From NCBI RefSeq assembly GCF_010119385.1, contig NZ_VFIE01000020.1, positions 60,939 through 124,938 of the forward strand: DNA of 64,000 nucleotides, read 5' to 3'. How positions within the stretch are numbered: position 1 is the first letter of the stretch; the number at the start of each line of letters is the position of its first letter. The notes under the pieces were generated by a model. That model made no database searches. It was not told the DNA's origin and was given only the letters and a program-made list of their open reading frames with translations. Positions 26,129-34,840 of this stretch are shown here, in pieces. The stretch comes from Nesterenkonia haasae (GTDB lineage: Bacteria > Actinomycetota > Actinomycetes > Actinomycetales > Micrococcaceae). Both the position numbers and the translations under genes were made by a program.

Positions 26129-27234
26129 ATGTGACAGCAGAGTACACCGCCAAGCACGCACGCCTGATTGATCTTCTGGATGAAACCGGAGCCGACGGGA
26201 TCGAGTTGTCCTCCACCGGAGCTCTCTCCTGGCTCCTTGGCGGTGCCCGGGTACATATCAGTTTGGCTGGAGCACCGATTCTGCGTGTGGTGGCACACCG
26301 CGAAGGTCTGGACATCGCGGTGTTCTCCAATGAAGCAGAGCGCATCGCTTCCGAAGAGCTCGGAGAACTCACCGAGGTGCCGGAGATCCGCATCCATGAG
26401 CTGGCCTGGCATCACAATATGAACGATCTCGCCTCCTGGTTGCCCACCTCCTTGCCCACAGTAGTCAATGAGTCCCAGGTGCCTCATGAACTGCGGAAAG
26501 CTCGGGCGCCCCTGATGGAGGCTGAGGTATCGCGCTACAGGTCGCTGTGCCAAGACGCAGCGACGGCGCTGACAGACGTGCTGCATGAAGTGACCCCTCA
26601 GACCACAGAGCGTGAAGTCGCCGCTGCCTTAGCTCCTCGACTGATATCAGCAGGCGCCGACCCAGTGGTCCTGTTAGTCAATGGCGTCTCACGGGCCCAG
26701 CACCGGCATCCGCTTCCGACTGACGCGGCCATAGGCGAGCGAGCAATGGCTGTGGTCTGCGCACGCCGCGCTGGACTCATTGCCAATGTCACCCGGTGGG
26801 TACGCTTCGGTGAACCCTCAGCAGCTGAGCAGAATCTCGACGCGGCGATTCAGGAGGTGGAGGCCGATGTCTTTGACTCCCTCGTGCCTGGAACTCGCCT
26901 GGAGTCAGTGCTGGATGTTCTCAAAACATCCTATGGACGCCATGGCTTCTCCTCCGAGGAATGGACCCGGCATCACCAGGGTGGTGCTGCCGGTTATGAG
27001 GGTCGCGATCCCCGGGTTTCTCCCGGAATTCCTGACTCGATCAGCGCGAATCAGGCCTTCGCGTGGAACCCGAGTGCTTTCAGCGCGGACCTGGGTATCG
27101 GCCTCAAAGTGGAGGACACTGTGCTGCTCCGAGCAGACGACTCTCAGGACGTCATCGAAGTCTTGACAACGGATGAGCGATGGCCCACTGCTGAGGTGCG
27201 CGGGCGTCGTCGTCCCTTGGTGCTGCAACGCTGA
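26125..27234 (+). CDS. M24 (creatinase/aminopeptidase P fold) protein with degenerate metal site
   Basis: The 369-residue protein has an N-terminal creatinase-type domain (about 1-125) and a pita-bread M24 domain. The family metal ligands D, D, H, E, E appear largely replaced. The first Asp is aligned with C212 (AVVCARRAG), the second with N221 (ANVTRW), and the EPG motif reads WNPS (314-317). Only the histidine region (TRHHQGGAAGYEG, 281-292) and the last glutamate E330 remain. It is therefore probably not a metallopeptidase. The ATG overlaps the previous stop (ATGA), which ties it to the sugar operon. Its substrate is unknown; a creatinase-like, metal-independent hydrolysis is possible. Confidence 0.8.
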   Translation: MNVTAEYTAKHARLIDLLDETGADGIELSSTGALSWLLGGARVHISLAGAPILRVVAHREGLDIAVFSNEAERIASEELGELTEVPEIRIHELAWHHNMNDLASWLPTSLPTVVNESQVPHELRKARAPLMEAEVSRYRSLCQDAATALTDVLHEVTPQTTEREVAAALAPRLISAGADPVVLLVNGVSRAQHRHPLPTDAAIGERAMAVVCARRAGLIANVTRWVRFGEPSAAEQNLDAAIQEVEADVFDSLVPGTRLESVLDVLKTSYGRHGFSSEEWTRHHQGGAAGYEGRDPRVSPGIPDSISANQAFAWNPSAFSADLGIGLKVEDTVLLRADDSQDVIEVLTTDERWPTAEVRGRRRPLVLQR

Positions 27235-27311
27235 GTTGGAGCGGTCCGGCTCGTCACGGCCCAAGTTAGGCTGAAGGTAGAACATTTCACCGTTTCAAGA
27301 AGGAGCGCACT

Positions 27312-27740
27312 ATGACAGGCCCCATCATCGTCGGCGTCGACGGCAGCCCCACAGCCCGCAAAGCAGCTGAGAAGGCTCGCTACCTCGCGGCGACATTGAA
27401 GGCGCCGCTGCATGTGGTGTCCGCATACGCGGAGGACCGCACCGAAGTCGTCAGCAGCGGATCGGACCAATGGGTCGTCTCCGACGCTGACAACGCCCGC
27501 TACATTGCGGAAACAGTCACCAAGTCGCTCGACACCTCCGACGTAGAGGTCCTGCCCCGCTCGGTGCGCGGTAAACCAGCTGAAGCGCTGATCGGGTATG
27601 CGGAGCAGATCAACGCAGAGATGATCGTCGTGGGCAACCAGCGCATGCGTGGGGTGCGCCGAGTTCTCGGCAGTGTGGCGAATTCCGTCTCGCACAACGC
27701 AACCTGTGACGTCTACATCGCGAACACGCACACAGGCTGA
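27312..27740 (+). CDS. Universal stress protein, UspA family
   Basis: The 142-residue single-domain Usp has PIIVGVDGSPTARKAAEKA at the N-terminus and the ATP-binding loop region IVVGNQRMRGVRRVLGSVANSVSH near the C-terminus; the loop is a variant of the G-2X-G-9X-G(S/T) motif. AAGGAG lies seven bases upstream of the ATG. It lies 77 bp after the sugar operon and is followed by a hairpin, so it may be its own unit or a distal gene. It has no obvious direct role in sugar catabolism. Confidence 0.93.
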   Translation: MTGPIIVGVDGSPTARKAAEKARYLAATLKAPLHVVSAYAEDRTEVVSSGSDQWVVSDADNARYIAETVTKSLDTSDVEVLPRSVRGKPAEALIGYAEQINAEMIVVGNQRMRGVRRVLGSVANSVSHNATCDVYIANTHTG

Positions 27741-27744
27741 TCAA

Positions 27745-27761
27745 GCCCACCACCAGTGGGC
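27745..27761 (+). terminator. Hairpin downstream of the universal stress protein gene
   Basis: GCCCAC-CACCA-GTGGGC forms a perfect six-pair stem with a five-base loop starting five bases after the stop codon. There is no clear T tract, so it is a possible but unproven terminator. Confidence 0.5.
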
Positions 27762-27914
27762 GCCCAAACCGTAGAAACTCTAGGACATTGACCGAGTGGT
27801 CGCCGCCGCACCCTTCCCTGCCTCAATGCCTCGTGTGAACACTTCAGGGATTATCTCGCTCAAATCCGGCGTGCCCGCTGTCACACCAGATGTGCAATGT
27901 GACCCAGGTCTCCC

Positions 27915-27939
27915 TATAATGTCTTATGGAAATACATAA
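27915..27939 (+). promoter_or_regulatory. -10 box and inverted repeat before the fourth binding-protein gene
   Basis: A perfect TATAAT (27915-27920) lies 37 bp before the ATG at 27958. Directly after it TTATG-GAAATA-CATAA (27924-27939) forms an inverted repeat placed over the likely transcription start, as for a repressor site. The -35 element is poor (TGTGCA at about 27891). Confidence 0.55.
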
Positions 27940-27957
27940 ACGGATGGGTGACTCAAC

Positions 27958-29223
27958 ATGACGGTAAGAACATCAGGAAAACTCACGATCGGCGCAGCCT
28001 GCACCGCCCTGCTGCTGAGCGGTTGCGGTGCCGATGGAGGCGACGGAGAAGTCAACCTCACCTTTAGCTGGTGGGGTGGGGAGGCTCGGCACCAGTACAC
28101 CCAGGAAATGGTGGAACTCTTCGAAGAGGAGCACCCAGACATTTCCGTTGACGTCCGTTACCACGAGTGGGACAACTACTGGGACCAGCTCGCTACCCAG
28201 ACCGCAGGTGGCGACACCCCGGATGTCATGCAGATGGACCTCGTCTATCTGCGTGAGTACATCGAAAGTGGGGTCCTCTTAGAACTTGAGGAGGTCAACA
28301 CCGAGGAGTTCGCCGACGAGCTCCTCGACACCGGCACCGTCGACTCGACACTGTACGCGATGCCTGTCGGCAGTACCGCCCTGACTATGGGGGCGAACAC
28401 CGAGTTGATTCAGGAGGCGGGAGTCGAACTTCCCGACGACGAGACCTGGACGTGGGATGAACTTCTTGAGATCGCCTCGGAGATATCAGAGGAAACCGAA
28501 GCCTATGGTCTGGCCGGATCTTTCGACTCTGGCAGTTTCCACCTCTACCTGAGGCAGAATTACGGTGTCGATACGGTCGAAGAAGACGGCGAACTGCCCT
28601 GGGGCCCTGAGGAAGCCACGGGGTATTTTGAGATGCTCGGCGAGTTTCAGGATGCGGGCGCCTACCCTTCCCCCGCGGAGATGGCCGAGCAGCGGGGCAT
28701 AGCCCGGGAACAGACACTCCTAGCTACGGGCCAGGCGGCGATGTTCCCGGCGTGGGACGCCATGCTCATCGCGCTCTCAAGCAACGATGGAGTTGACCTC
28801 GAACCCCTCATGCTTCCCAGCGAGACTGGTGATGCCGCCGATGCAGGTATGTACTACAAGGCCTCAATGTTCTACTCAGCTGCCGCTGCCAGCGACCACC
28901 CCGAAGAGGCGCAGATGCTGATCGACTTCATGGTCAACGATCAGGAAGCGGGTGAATTGCAAGACATCGAACGCGGCGTTCCCGGTAACGACAGTATCCG
29001 CGAAGCTATTGGTCAAGATCTTGATGGTGTCGAGGCCCGAGTCGTTGAATACGCCGACCGGATCGAAGAGTTCGTGGGTGAGGCTCCGCCTCTGCAGCCT
29101 GAGGGATTCGGCACAGTCCAGGACATCGTCATTCGCTATGAAGATGAGTTCTTCTTCGAACGACTCTCGGCCGAAGAAGCCGGCGAGCGGATGTATCAGG
29201 AAATCGCAGACCTTCTCAACTGA
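27958..29223 (+). CDS. ABC sugar transporter, substrate-binding lipoprotein (fourth paralogue)
   Basis: The 421-residue lipoprotein has a signal peptide ending LSGC (Cys23) and the same core as the other three: LTFSWWGGEARHQYTQEMVELFEEEHPDI, WDNYWDQLATQTAGGDTPDVMQMDLVYLREYIESG, AASDHPEEAQMLIDFMVNDQ, SAEEAGERMYQEIADLL. The mature chain is very acidic. It has a strong -10 box and an operator-like repeat upstream. It is convergent with the glycosidase-like gene at 29290. No permease gene is adjacent, so it should also depend on the pair at 34841-36764. Confidence 0.92.
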   Translation: MTVRTSGKLTIGAACTALLLSGCGADGGDGEVNLTFSWWGGEARHQYTQEMVELFEEEHPDISVDVRYHEWDNYWDQLATQTAGGDTPDVMQMDLVYLREYIESGVLLELEEVNTEEFADELLDTGTVDSTLYAMPVGSTALTMGANTELIQEAGVELPDDETWTWDELLEIASEISEETEAYGLAGSFDSGSFHLYLRQNYGVDTVEEDGELPWGPEEATGYFEMLGEFQDAGAYPSPAEMAEQRGIAREQTLLATGQAAMFPAWDAMLIALSSNDGVDLEPLMLPSETGDAADAGMYYKASMFYSAAAASDHPEEAQMLIDFMVNDQEAGELQDIERGVPGNDSIREAIGQDLDGVEARVVEYADRIEEFVGEAPPLQPEGFGTVQDIVIRYEDEFFFERLSAEEAGERMYQEIADLLN

Positions 29224-29267
29224 CGGTGCCGGTGGCTCCATGCGTGCTACGCGCGGGAGTCACCGTC
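29222..29267 (+). terminator. Base-paired region after the fourth binding-protein gene
   Basis: GACGGTG (29222-29228) pairs with CACCGTC (29261-29267), with alternative inner pairing of GGTGGCTCC with GGGAGTCACC. It lies between two convergent genes and may end transcription from one or both sides. There is no strong T tract. Confidence 0.4.
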
Positions 29268-29289
29268 CGCAGTGCATTGAGGTCCCCCT

Positions 29290-31023
29290 TCAGATCTTCT
29301 CTGCTGTACCTGCTGGACCCGTCTGAGGCGGGGTAAAGCCTGCTCGCCATCGGGACACTATGGAAGGGGTCTGTGCAGTCCACTGAAGCTCGACTCGTTC
29401 GTTAGGTTGAAGCGTGAGACCAAGGTGCTTGCCTCTGTGGTGGAGATGCCCGGACACTGCGCCGGGAGAAACCCCCACAGCGGCCACCGGCACGCCCTCT
29501 GCATCGGTTTCCACCCGCCATCCGCGAGGGAACTTCAAGTGCTCACTGCCGTTCTGGAAAGTCACGACCTGTTCGTCGTCGGCCGCCAATTCATAGTGCC
29601 GGCCGTGCGTCGTTCGCGCGTAGGCGATAGCCTCGGCAGCTTTGCCGTGTCCGGCTCCTGAGCGCGTGGGCGCCAATCCAGTGAACCAAATACCCGGCTC
29701 ACCGTCCTCTTCAGCCCAACTGCGTTTGGTTCCACTGACCGGCAAGATACCGAAGTATCGCTCCAGGGCGTCTAGGTACCAAAGAACCGACGGCGAGTAG
29801 ACGGCCCCAGAGCCAACCTCGCCGCTGAACGGATCCACACTCTGCGGGAATTCCTCTGCAGCTGTCAGCGCGGCGAACACGGGTCTCGCAGTGAGAGCCA
29901 GCTCAGCGGTGCGACCCCGATGCTCAAAAGCCTGCGGCGCGCGTAGAAGACTCAGCAGGCTCACCGCCGCCATCCCAGGGTGTCGTTTCGAGTCAGCATC
30001 ACATCGCGGATCGTCCAACGCGATAGAGGTAAACCCATAATGAGCTAAGAACTTCGAGGTGTTCATGAGATAACGTTCCACGACAGTGTCGAACAGCTCT
30101 TCATCTCCTACCTCGCAGGCCACCACGCGCAGCAGAACATCTGACTGCACCCTAACGGCCGTCCCAGTGACGTCGAGATCATAGAAGAAGTCATCTTCAG
30201 GGCTAAAACAGTGTTCGAAGAGCGCATCGATGGAATCCGACCATTTGCCCACCCATGGAATGTGGCTTTGACCGATTTGGCGCGCGATGCGCCCCAGATA
30301 CTCTCTCTGGCAGGCGATATTCGCTGTGAGATCCGGGGACAGGTAAGGAAGTGTGGGTGTCTCGGAGTCGTATTGGGAAGCATCTCCGTTGGCGCACTGT
30401 TCTGGAACGAACCAGAAGCGCGGAGAAAGGTCATAACCGGCGTCGAAGGCACAGAACGCCTCCACCGCACCTGTGCCACGAGTATTGCGGTGCTGACTTA
30501 TCCACGCGTCGTAGCGGGACATCGCCCGGTACATTGTTCCCAACCAGTCATCATCTGGGGTGGCGCTGTCCCGGTTGAGCCGATAGTGATTCAACACTGA
30601 ACGTGCCAATGGGCTGCCCAGCAGTAGCTGGGTGTAGCGAGGGCCTTCGGCACTGACTTCACCGGGCAGAAGTCCGTCCGAACGCTGGTTGTCGACGAAC
30701 AGTGAGAGGGTCTCGTGTGCCGCCTTGGGACTGAATCGGGTCAGCACTTCGGCGCTGACAGTCCCAGTGGACTCCAGCAGAGCGCCCGCATGGGACCCGC
30801 CCTCCAGCAGCACCTCAGGCCCAGCGCTGTCCAGCGGCCTGATACACCGTTGGAGCTGGGAGAGCGCCTCGAACCATCGACGCTCGACACGTCCGCCGAT
30901 GGCTGCGAAATTCACCGCGGCGCTGTCGAGTCCCTCCGCTAGGGACCCGGTCAAACCACTCCTGCGGACCGGGCCAGCAGAGCTACGCAGGCTTTCCAGC
31001 ACAGCAGCAAGTGCAGCGGTCAT
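29290..31023 (-). CDS. Putative six-hairpin, (alpha/alpha)6-type glycosidase-like protein
   Basis: The 577-residue cytosolic protein has repeated helical, aromatic-rich segments typical of (alpha/alpha)6 toroid glycosidases: SLFVDNQRSDGLLPGEVS, LLGSPLARSVLNHYRLN, MYRAMSRYDAWISQHRNTRGTGAVEAFCAFDAGYD, HIPWVGKWSDSIDALFEHCFSPEDDFFYDLD, and SGAVYSPSVLWYLDALERYFGI. A C-terminal beta-strand domain (HLHHRGKHLGLTLQPNERVELQW) follows. No family can be named with confidence; it is reminiscent of GH63/GH37-like or mannosylglycerate-hydrolase-like enzymes. The ATG at 31023 overlaps the stop of the small upstream gene (ATGA). It probably trims an imported oligosaccharide supplied by the neighbouring binding protein. 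Confidence 0.65.
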   Translation of the reverse strand: MTAALAAVLESLRSSAGPVRRSGLTGSLAEGLDSAAVNFAAIGGRVERRWFEALSQLQRCIRPLDSAGPEVLLEGGSHAGALLESTGTVSAEVLTRFSPKAAHETLSLFVDNQRSDGLLPGEVSAEGPRYTQLLLGSPLARSVLNHYRLNRDSATPDDDWLGTMYRAMSRYDAWISQHRNTRGTGAVEAFCAFDAGYDLSPRFWFVPEQCANGDASQYDSETPTLPYLSPDLTANIACQREYLGRIARQIGQSHIPWVGKWSDSIDALFEHCFSPEDDFFYDLDVTGTAVRVQSDVLLRVVACEVGDEELFDTVVERYLMNTSKFLAHYGFTSIALDDPRCDADSKRHPGMAAVSLLSLLRAPQAFEHRGRTAELALTARPVFAALTAAEEFPQSVDPFSGEVGSGAVYSPSVLWYLDALERYFGILPVSGTKRSWAEEDGEPGIWFTGLAPTRSGAGHGKAAEAIAYARTTHGRHYELAADDEQVVTFQNGSEHLKFPRGWRVETDAEGVPVAAVGVSPGAVSGHLHHRGKHLGLTLQPNERVELQWTAQTPSIVSRWRAGFTPPQTGPAGTAEKI

Positions 31024-31241
31024 TGGAGCTGGCACACCGTTTCTGAGGTGGTGCCGCCTGCAATCATCGCGGGAACCATCTGCCTGCAGGACGTCTTTCT
31101 CCGGTCAACGCCCGTCACAGCCTGGGCGGCCTGCAGATCCTTAACGTCAAGGGCTTTCAACACCGCCGCTCGGTGATGATGGTTAGAGGGCACATCACGG
31201 TTCATAGCTCCCCTCACCTCCGCGTCAGTACTGTTGAGCAT
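31020..31241 (-). CDS. Small coupled ORF (73 aa), unrecognised
   Basis: An ATG at 31241 with GGAGGGG nine bases upstream opens a 73-codon frame; a second ATG at 31205 also has a good site. The stop overlaps the next gene's ATG (ATGA). The sequence contains a helical, protein-like part (AAVLKALDVKDLQAAQAVTGVD, then MVPAMIAGGTTSETVCQLQ) but no recognised domain. It is either a small partner protein or leader of the glycosidase-like gene, or the remnant of a longer gene. The 31263-31509 space upstream holds a few short frames but nothing that can be assigned. Confidence 0.45.
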   Translation of the reverse strand: MLNSTDAEVRGAMNRDVPSNHHHRAAVLKALDVKDLQAAQAVTGVDRRKTSCRQMVPAMIAGGTTSETVCQLQ

Positions 31242-31509
31242 GAAGTCCGTCCCCTCCGTCACTTCTTCAGGCTGATGGGAAATCGAGGACGCGGCCAGAA
31301 ACGGGCCGCCACTGGTTCCACCATCTGTTCTCCTCGGCTCGCCCAGGTATGGAGGGTCATCAGGATGGTTTCATCTCCATCTCTGTGAAGTCATAGTAAC
31401 GCCGAGAAACCGGTCCCTCAAGGATCACCGTCACATTCGCAGTAAGGCCCCCCGTCCCGGGAGGCGGTATTCTCAGCACAGCCAGTATCGAGGACGGAAA
31501 GAGCAACAC

Positions 31510-32532
31510 ATGACTCGCGCGAAGAAGCACAGGGCCACCATTGGAGATGTCTCCGCACTTGCCGATGTCTCCCGAGCAACTGTTTCCCGCGTAATGAATG
31601 GCTCTCCCACAGTCGACGCGGTGATCGCAGATCGGGTACGTAAGGCGGCAGCGGAGCTGCAATACCGTCCCAGTAATCTCGCGAGGAGTCTCTCTCTGGG
31701 CCGGACAGGGACTGTAGCTGTCTCGGTGCCGGACTTGAGAAACCCGATGTTGCACACGGTGCTACAAGGTATATCAGCGTCTGCAGCTCACGACGGTTAC
31801 CACCTGCTGGTGTCGATTGCCGGTGACGATGTCTCCCAGGAGGAACGTCACTTTCTCGACGCCCGACAGCGTTGCGATGGCCTCATTCTGGTCAATCCGA
31901 GGGGACCGGAAGACGAGCTGCGAAGTGCGCTTCTGCAGTTGTCGCCTGCTGTGGTGATTAACCGAGACACCACTGACCTACCTGCTCCCACCTTGAGTGT
32001 GAATCATGAACGTGGCATCGCGCTGCTTATCGAGCACCTGAAGGAGTTGGGCCACCGACATCTGGCATATGTCACCGGACCACCAACGGCAGTCTCCGAC
32101 CTCCCCCGAAAACGCGCGATCGCCCGCGCTCTGGCGGCCGACTCACGTCTGGAGATCCAGACAGTCTCCGGGGGCCGAGACGTATTCGACGGCAGGGAGG
32201 CCGCCGAGGAAGTCCTCCGTACTCGGGCCACAGGAGTGCTCGTATTCAATGATCTAGTGGCTGTAGGACTGCTTTCAAAACTACGTGAACTCGGTATCTC
32301 AGTACCGGATCAACTGTCCGTGGCCGGTTTTGATGACATCGACCTGGCCCATTGTGCCTATCCCTCACTGACCACTGTGAAGGTTGCACACTATGAGCTC
32401 GGTTGTCGAGCGTGGCGCGAACTCGCGGTTCTTCTCGAGCACCCTGATTCGGCATCAGAGGCATTTCACAGTTTCGACGCCGACTTGGTTCGCCGATGCT
32501 CAACGGGACCAGCGCCGGAGATCCCCCGCTAA
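31510..32532 (+). CDS. LacI-family transcriptional regulator
   Basis: The 340-residue protein has an N-terminal helix-turn-helix (ATIGDVSALADVSRATVSRVMNGSPTV), a hinge (LQYRPSNLARSLSLGRTG), and an effector domain (VAVSVPDLRNPMLHTVLQGISASA, CDGLILVNPRG, PAVVINRDT, GVLVFNDLVAVGLLSKLRELG, VAGFDDIDLAHCAYPSLTTVKV). It diverges from the glycosidase-like unit (31241-29290) and is convergent with the permease operon end at 32545. It probably controls the divergent unit; the effector is unknown. The ribosome site (GGAAAGAG) is modest. Confidence 0.93.
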   Translation: MTRAKKHRATIGDVSALADVSRATVSRVMNGSPTVDAVIADRVRKAAAELQYRPSNLARSLSLGRTGTVAVSVPDLRNPMLHTVLQGISASAAHDGYHLLVSIAGDDVSQEERHFLDARQRCDGLILVNPRGPEDELRSALLQLSPAVVINRDTTDLPAPTLSVNHERGIALLIEHLKELGHRHLAYVTGPPTAVSDLPRKRAIARALAADSRLEIQTVSGGRDVFDGREAAEEVLRTRATGVLVFNDLVAVGLLSKLRELGISVPDQLSVAGFDDIDLAHCAYPSLTTVKVAHYELGCRAWRELAVLLEHPDSASEAFHSFDADLVRRCSTGPAPEIPR

Positions 32533-32544
32533 AAGCTGCAGGAA

Positions 32545-33438
32545 TTACTCTACAAGTTCGGTGCGCCAGGAGCGTTTTGCCTCCCAGCCCAGGACTTCCT
32601 TGGCCTTCTGCACAGAAAATGCGGGCGAGTCTCCAGTGAGGCCCTCCGCCAGGTGTGCAAGTTCTGGGAACTGTTCAGGGACCAATTCAGCCAGCGGCCG
32701 ACGGGCAAGCGCATCTTGTGCTCCCACAAAGAAGACCGCACCGTTGTCCACCTGATCAATATTGGCAAGTGCTGTGATCAGGAAGTCCGTCACATCCCGG
32801 GCATCGACGTAGTTAAACATCGCCACGGCGGAGAGTTCTGGCTGGTCCAAGCGGTCTTTGACGGTGTGACCCTGCTGCGTGGGGGCTCCTGCCCACTCTT
32901 CAGGCGCTATGACATAACAGGGGCGGAAGCTGATGAACTTCACTTCAGAAGTCTGCTGAGCGAACAGGGACGCTACCTGCTCCGCCACGTACTTACTCAG
33001 TCCGTAAGCATGCCAGGGCTCCGGCTTGACGTCCTCGTCCAGCGGCAATCGCGGCGGCACCCAACCAGTGGGGGCACCATATCCCATAATGGAGGGACTA
33101 GAAGCGATAATCACCGCCTTCGCGCCTCCGGAGACTGCTGCGGCCGTCACGTTGTGGGCGATTCCCGCGTTGGTCTTCAGGATGACGTCCTCGGGAGCCG
33201 AGAAGGGTACCGCGATGGCGGCCAGCGAGATGACCGCCTCAGGGGCAAGGTCGGTGAACAGCTCACCTGTGGCCTCGGCGTCCAGGAGATCCACCGTGCG
33301 ATAGTCGACACCTTTGGCCGGGCTCGGCGGAACATTGCGATCCACGCTGGTCACATCGAATCCGGCTTCGACGAACCCCTCCACGACGCTGCGTCCGAGA
33401 CGGCCCGAGCCGCCCGTAATGATGATGCGTTGGCTCAC
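32545..33438 (-). CDS. NAD-dependent epimerase/dehydratase (extended SDR)
   Basis: The 297-residue protein has the dinucleotide motif IIITGGSGRLGRSVVEGF, the aspartate after strand 2 (SVDRN), and the YGLSK catalytic pair (YxxxK) with an upstream SSPSIMG serine region. It is smaller than UDP-sugar epimerases and resembles the uronate-dehydrogenase-like group of extended SDRs, though that sub-assignment is tentative. It starts with GTG overlapping the stop of the oxidoreductase gene (GTGA) and is the last gene of the permease operon. It likely oxidises or epimerises an imported sugar. Confidence 0.85.
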   Translation of the reverse strand: MSQRIIITGGSGRLGRSVVEGFVEAGFDVTSVDRNVPPSPAKGVDYRTVDLLDAEATGELFTDLAPEAVISLAAIAVPFSAPEDVILKTNAGIAHNVTAAAVSGGAKAVIIASSPSIMGYGAPTGWVPPRLPLDEDVKPEPWHAYGLSKYVAEQVASLFAQQTSEVKFISFRPCYVIAPEEWAGAPTQQGHTVKDRLDQPELSAVAMFNYVDARDVTDFLITALANIDQVDNGAVFFVGAQDALARRPLAELVPEQFPELAHLAEGLTGDSPAFSVQKAKEVLGWEAKRSWRTELVE

Positions 33439-34811
33439 ACGACGGCTTTCTCGTCTGTGTGGGTCGTCAGCTCTGCCACTGCCTGCAGTCCAAGGTCGAC
33501 ATCATCGACAGTGACCGGCATGCCTGAGGCGAGCGACTGGTTGCCGCAGATGCCAACCGCAATCGCATGGACCCCGTCCAGCAGTCCGGCGGGTCGGCTG
33601 TAGGGGTCTTCGCCCACACCACGGAAAATGTCATCTAGCAGGAGCCGGTCTCCGCCACCGTGGGCCCCTTCACCGGTGACGATCTCGATCTCTTCGGCCT
33701 GCCCCCAGTGGCGCTGCAGCAGCAGTCGCTCGCCTTTGGCCCGGAGCTGGTTGGATTGGCCATCGTCACTGACAGAAGGGTCTACAGGTGATCCCCCTTC
33801 AGCGGGCTGGACTGCGGCACGCTCCACAACGTCGAGTTCCAGACGACCCTCCGTGCCATTGATCGCTACTTGGTATCCCTCCCAAGGCGCGTGCGCATTG
33901 AGCGAATAGTTCAAGACTGCGCCACGGGAATAGTCCACGATGACCGCGAGGTTGTCTTCGATCGTAATCCCCGAAGAGAACACATCCTGGTCACGGAGGT
34001 ATCCATCGTGGTGCTCATTGTCTAAGTAGAGGCTTTTCAGTTTTTCATCAGTGCGCAGGTCGAGGGCGAAGGGGTCCTCCGCGGCGCCTTCCCTGGTGCC
34101 ACGTTCAGCGGGAGTGATCCCCCGGGCTGCCGCAGCGTCGGACCCGTAGAACTTCAGCCCTCCGGAAGCATAGACACGTTTGGGAGCGTCAGCCAACCAC
34201 CAGTTGACCAGATCGAAGTGGTGACTGGATTTATGGATGAGCAACCCACCGGAGTTTTCCTTAATGCGGTGCCAGCGGCGAAAGTAGTCCGCGCCGTGCA
34301 CCGTGTCGAGGACCCAGGTGAAGTCGATCGAGGTGATCTTGCCTATGGACCCATCGAGAATCGCAGCCTTCAGTGCAGTGTTGCGCGGCGAGTACCGATA
34401 GTTGAAAGTAACGATGACCTCTCGACCAGTGGATTTCACAGCCTCGGCAATGCGCGCACTGGACGTGGCATCGACCGTCAGTGGTTTTTCAACGACCACA
34501 TCGGCACCGGCAGTGAGAGCTTCCACTATGAGGTCAGCGTGGGTGTAGTCAGGCGTGGTGATGATGACGCGGTCGATTCCACGGCTGTGGATCACTTGAG
34601 TGAGCTCGGCGGGGCTGAATGAGTCAACGCACTTGCCGTATCGCTCTTGCACAGAGTTGACGTAGTACTCGGTCCGCCCTGGGTTGGTATCCCCCAAGGC
34701 GACCAGTTCTGCGACATCGGAATGGGTCTCGGCGATGGCATCGATGTACATGGCACACCTGTTGCCCATACCGAGTACTACGTACTTCTTGCGGTTTTGT
34801 GCGTCACTCAC
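33435..34811 (-). CDS. Gfo/Idh/MocA-family oxidoreductase
   Basis: The 458-residue protein has an N-terminal Rossmann domain (KYVVLGMGNRCAMYIDAIAE), VIITTPDYTHADLIVEAL, the VVVEKPLTVD motif with the catalytic lysine, VTFNYRYSPRN, and the C-terminal signature SGGLLIHKSSHHFDLVNWWLAD, where the histidines and aspartate belong to the active site. A long insert (DPFALDLRTDEKLKSLYLDNEHHDGYLRDQDVF) is typical of the larger members that act on polysaccharide-derived substrates. It is the third gene of the permease operon and follows malG-type permease by 29 bp. Confidence 0.9.
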   Translation of the reverse strand: MSDAQNRKKYVVLGMGNRCAMYIDAIAETHSDVAELVALGDTNPGRTEYYVNSVQERYGKCVDSFSPAELTQVIHSRGIDRVIITTPDYTHADLIVEALTAGADVVVEKPLTVDATSSARIAEAVKSTGREVIVTFNYRYSPRNTALKAAILDGSIGKITSIDFTWVLDTVHGADYFRRWHRIKENSGGLLIHKSSHHFDLVNWWLADAPKRVYASGGLKFYGSDAAAARGITPAERGTREGAAEDPFALDLRTDEKLKSLYLDNEHHDGYLRDQDVFSSGITIEDNLAVIVDYSRGAVLNYSLNAHAPWEGYQVAINGTEGRLELDVVERAAVQPAEGGSPVDPSVSDDGQSNQLRAKGERLLLQRHWGQAEEIEIVTGEGAHGGGDRLLLDDIFRGVGEDPYSRPAGLLDGVHAIAVGICGNQSLASGMPVTVDDVDLGLQAVAELTTHTDEKAVV

Positions 34812-34840
34812 GTGTGCGCTACTCCTTGGTAGAGGGTTTC

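Noticed and set aside
31360-31508. Minus-strand frame with GGLTANVTVILEGP before the small coupled ORF
   Set aside because: It is mostly antisense to the LacI gene start and its promoter, has no start of its own, and the protein-like part is too short to assign.
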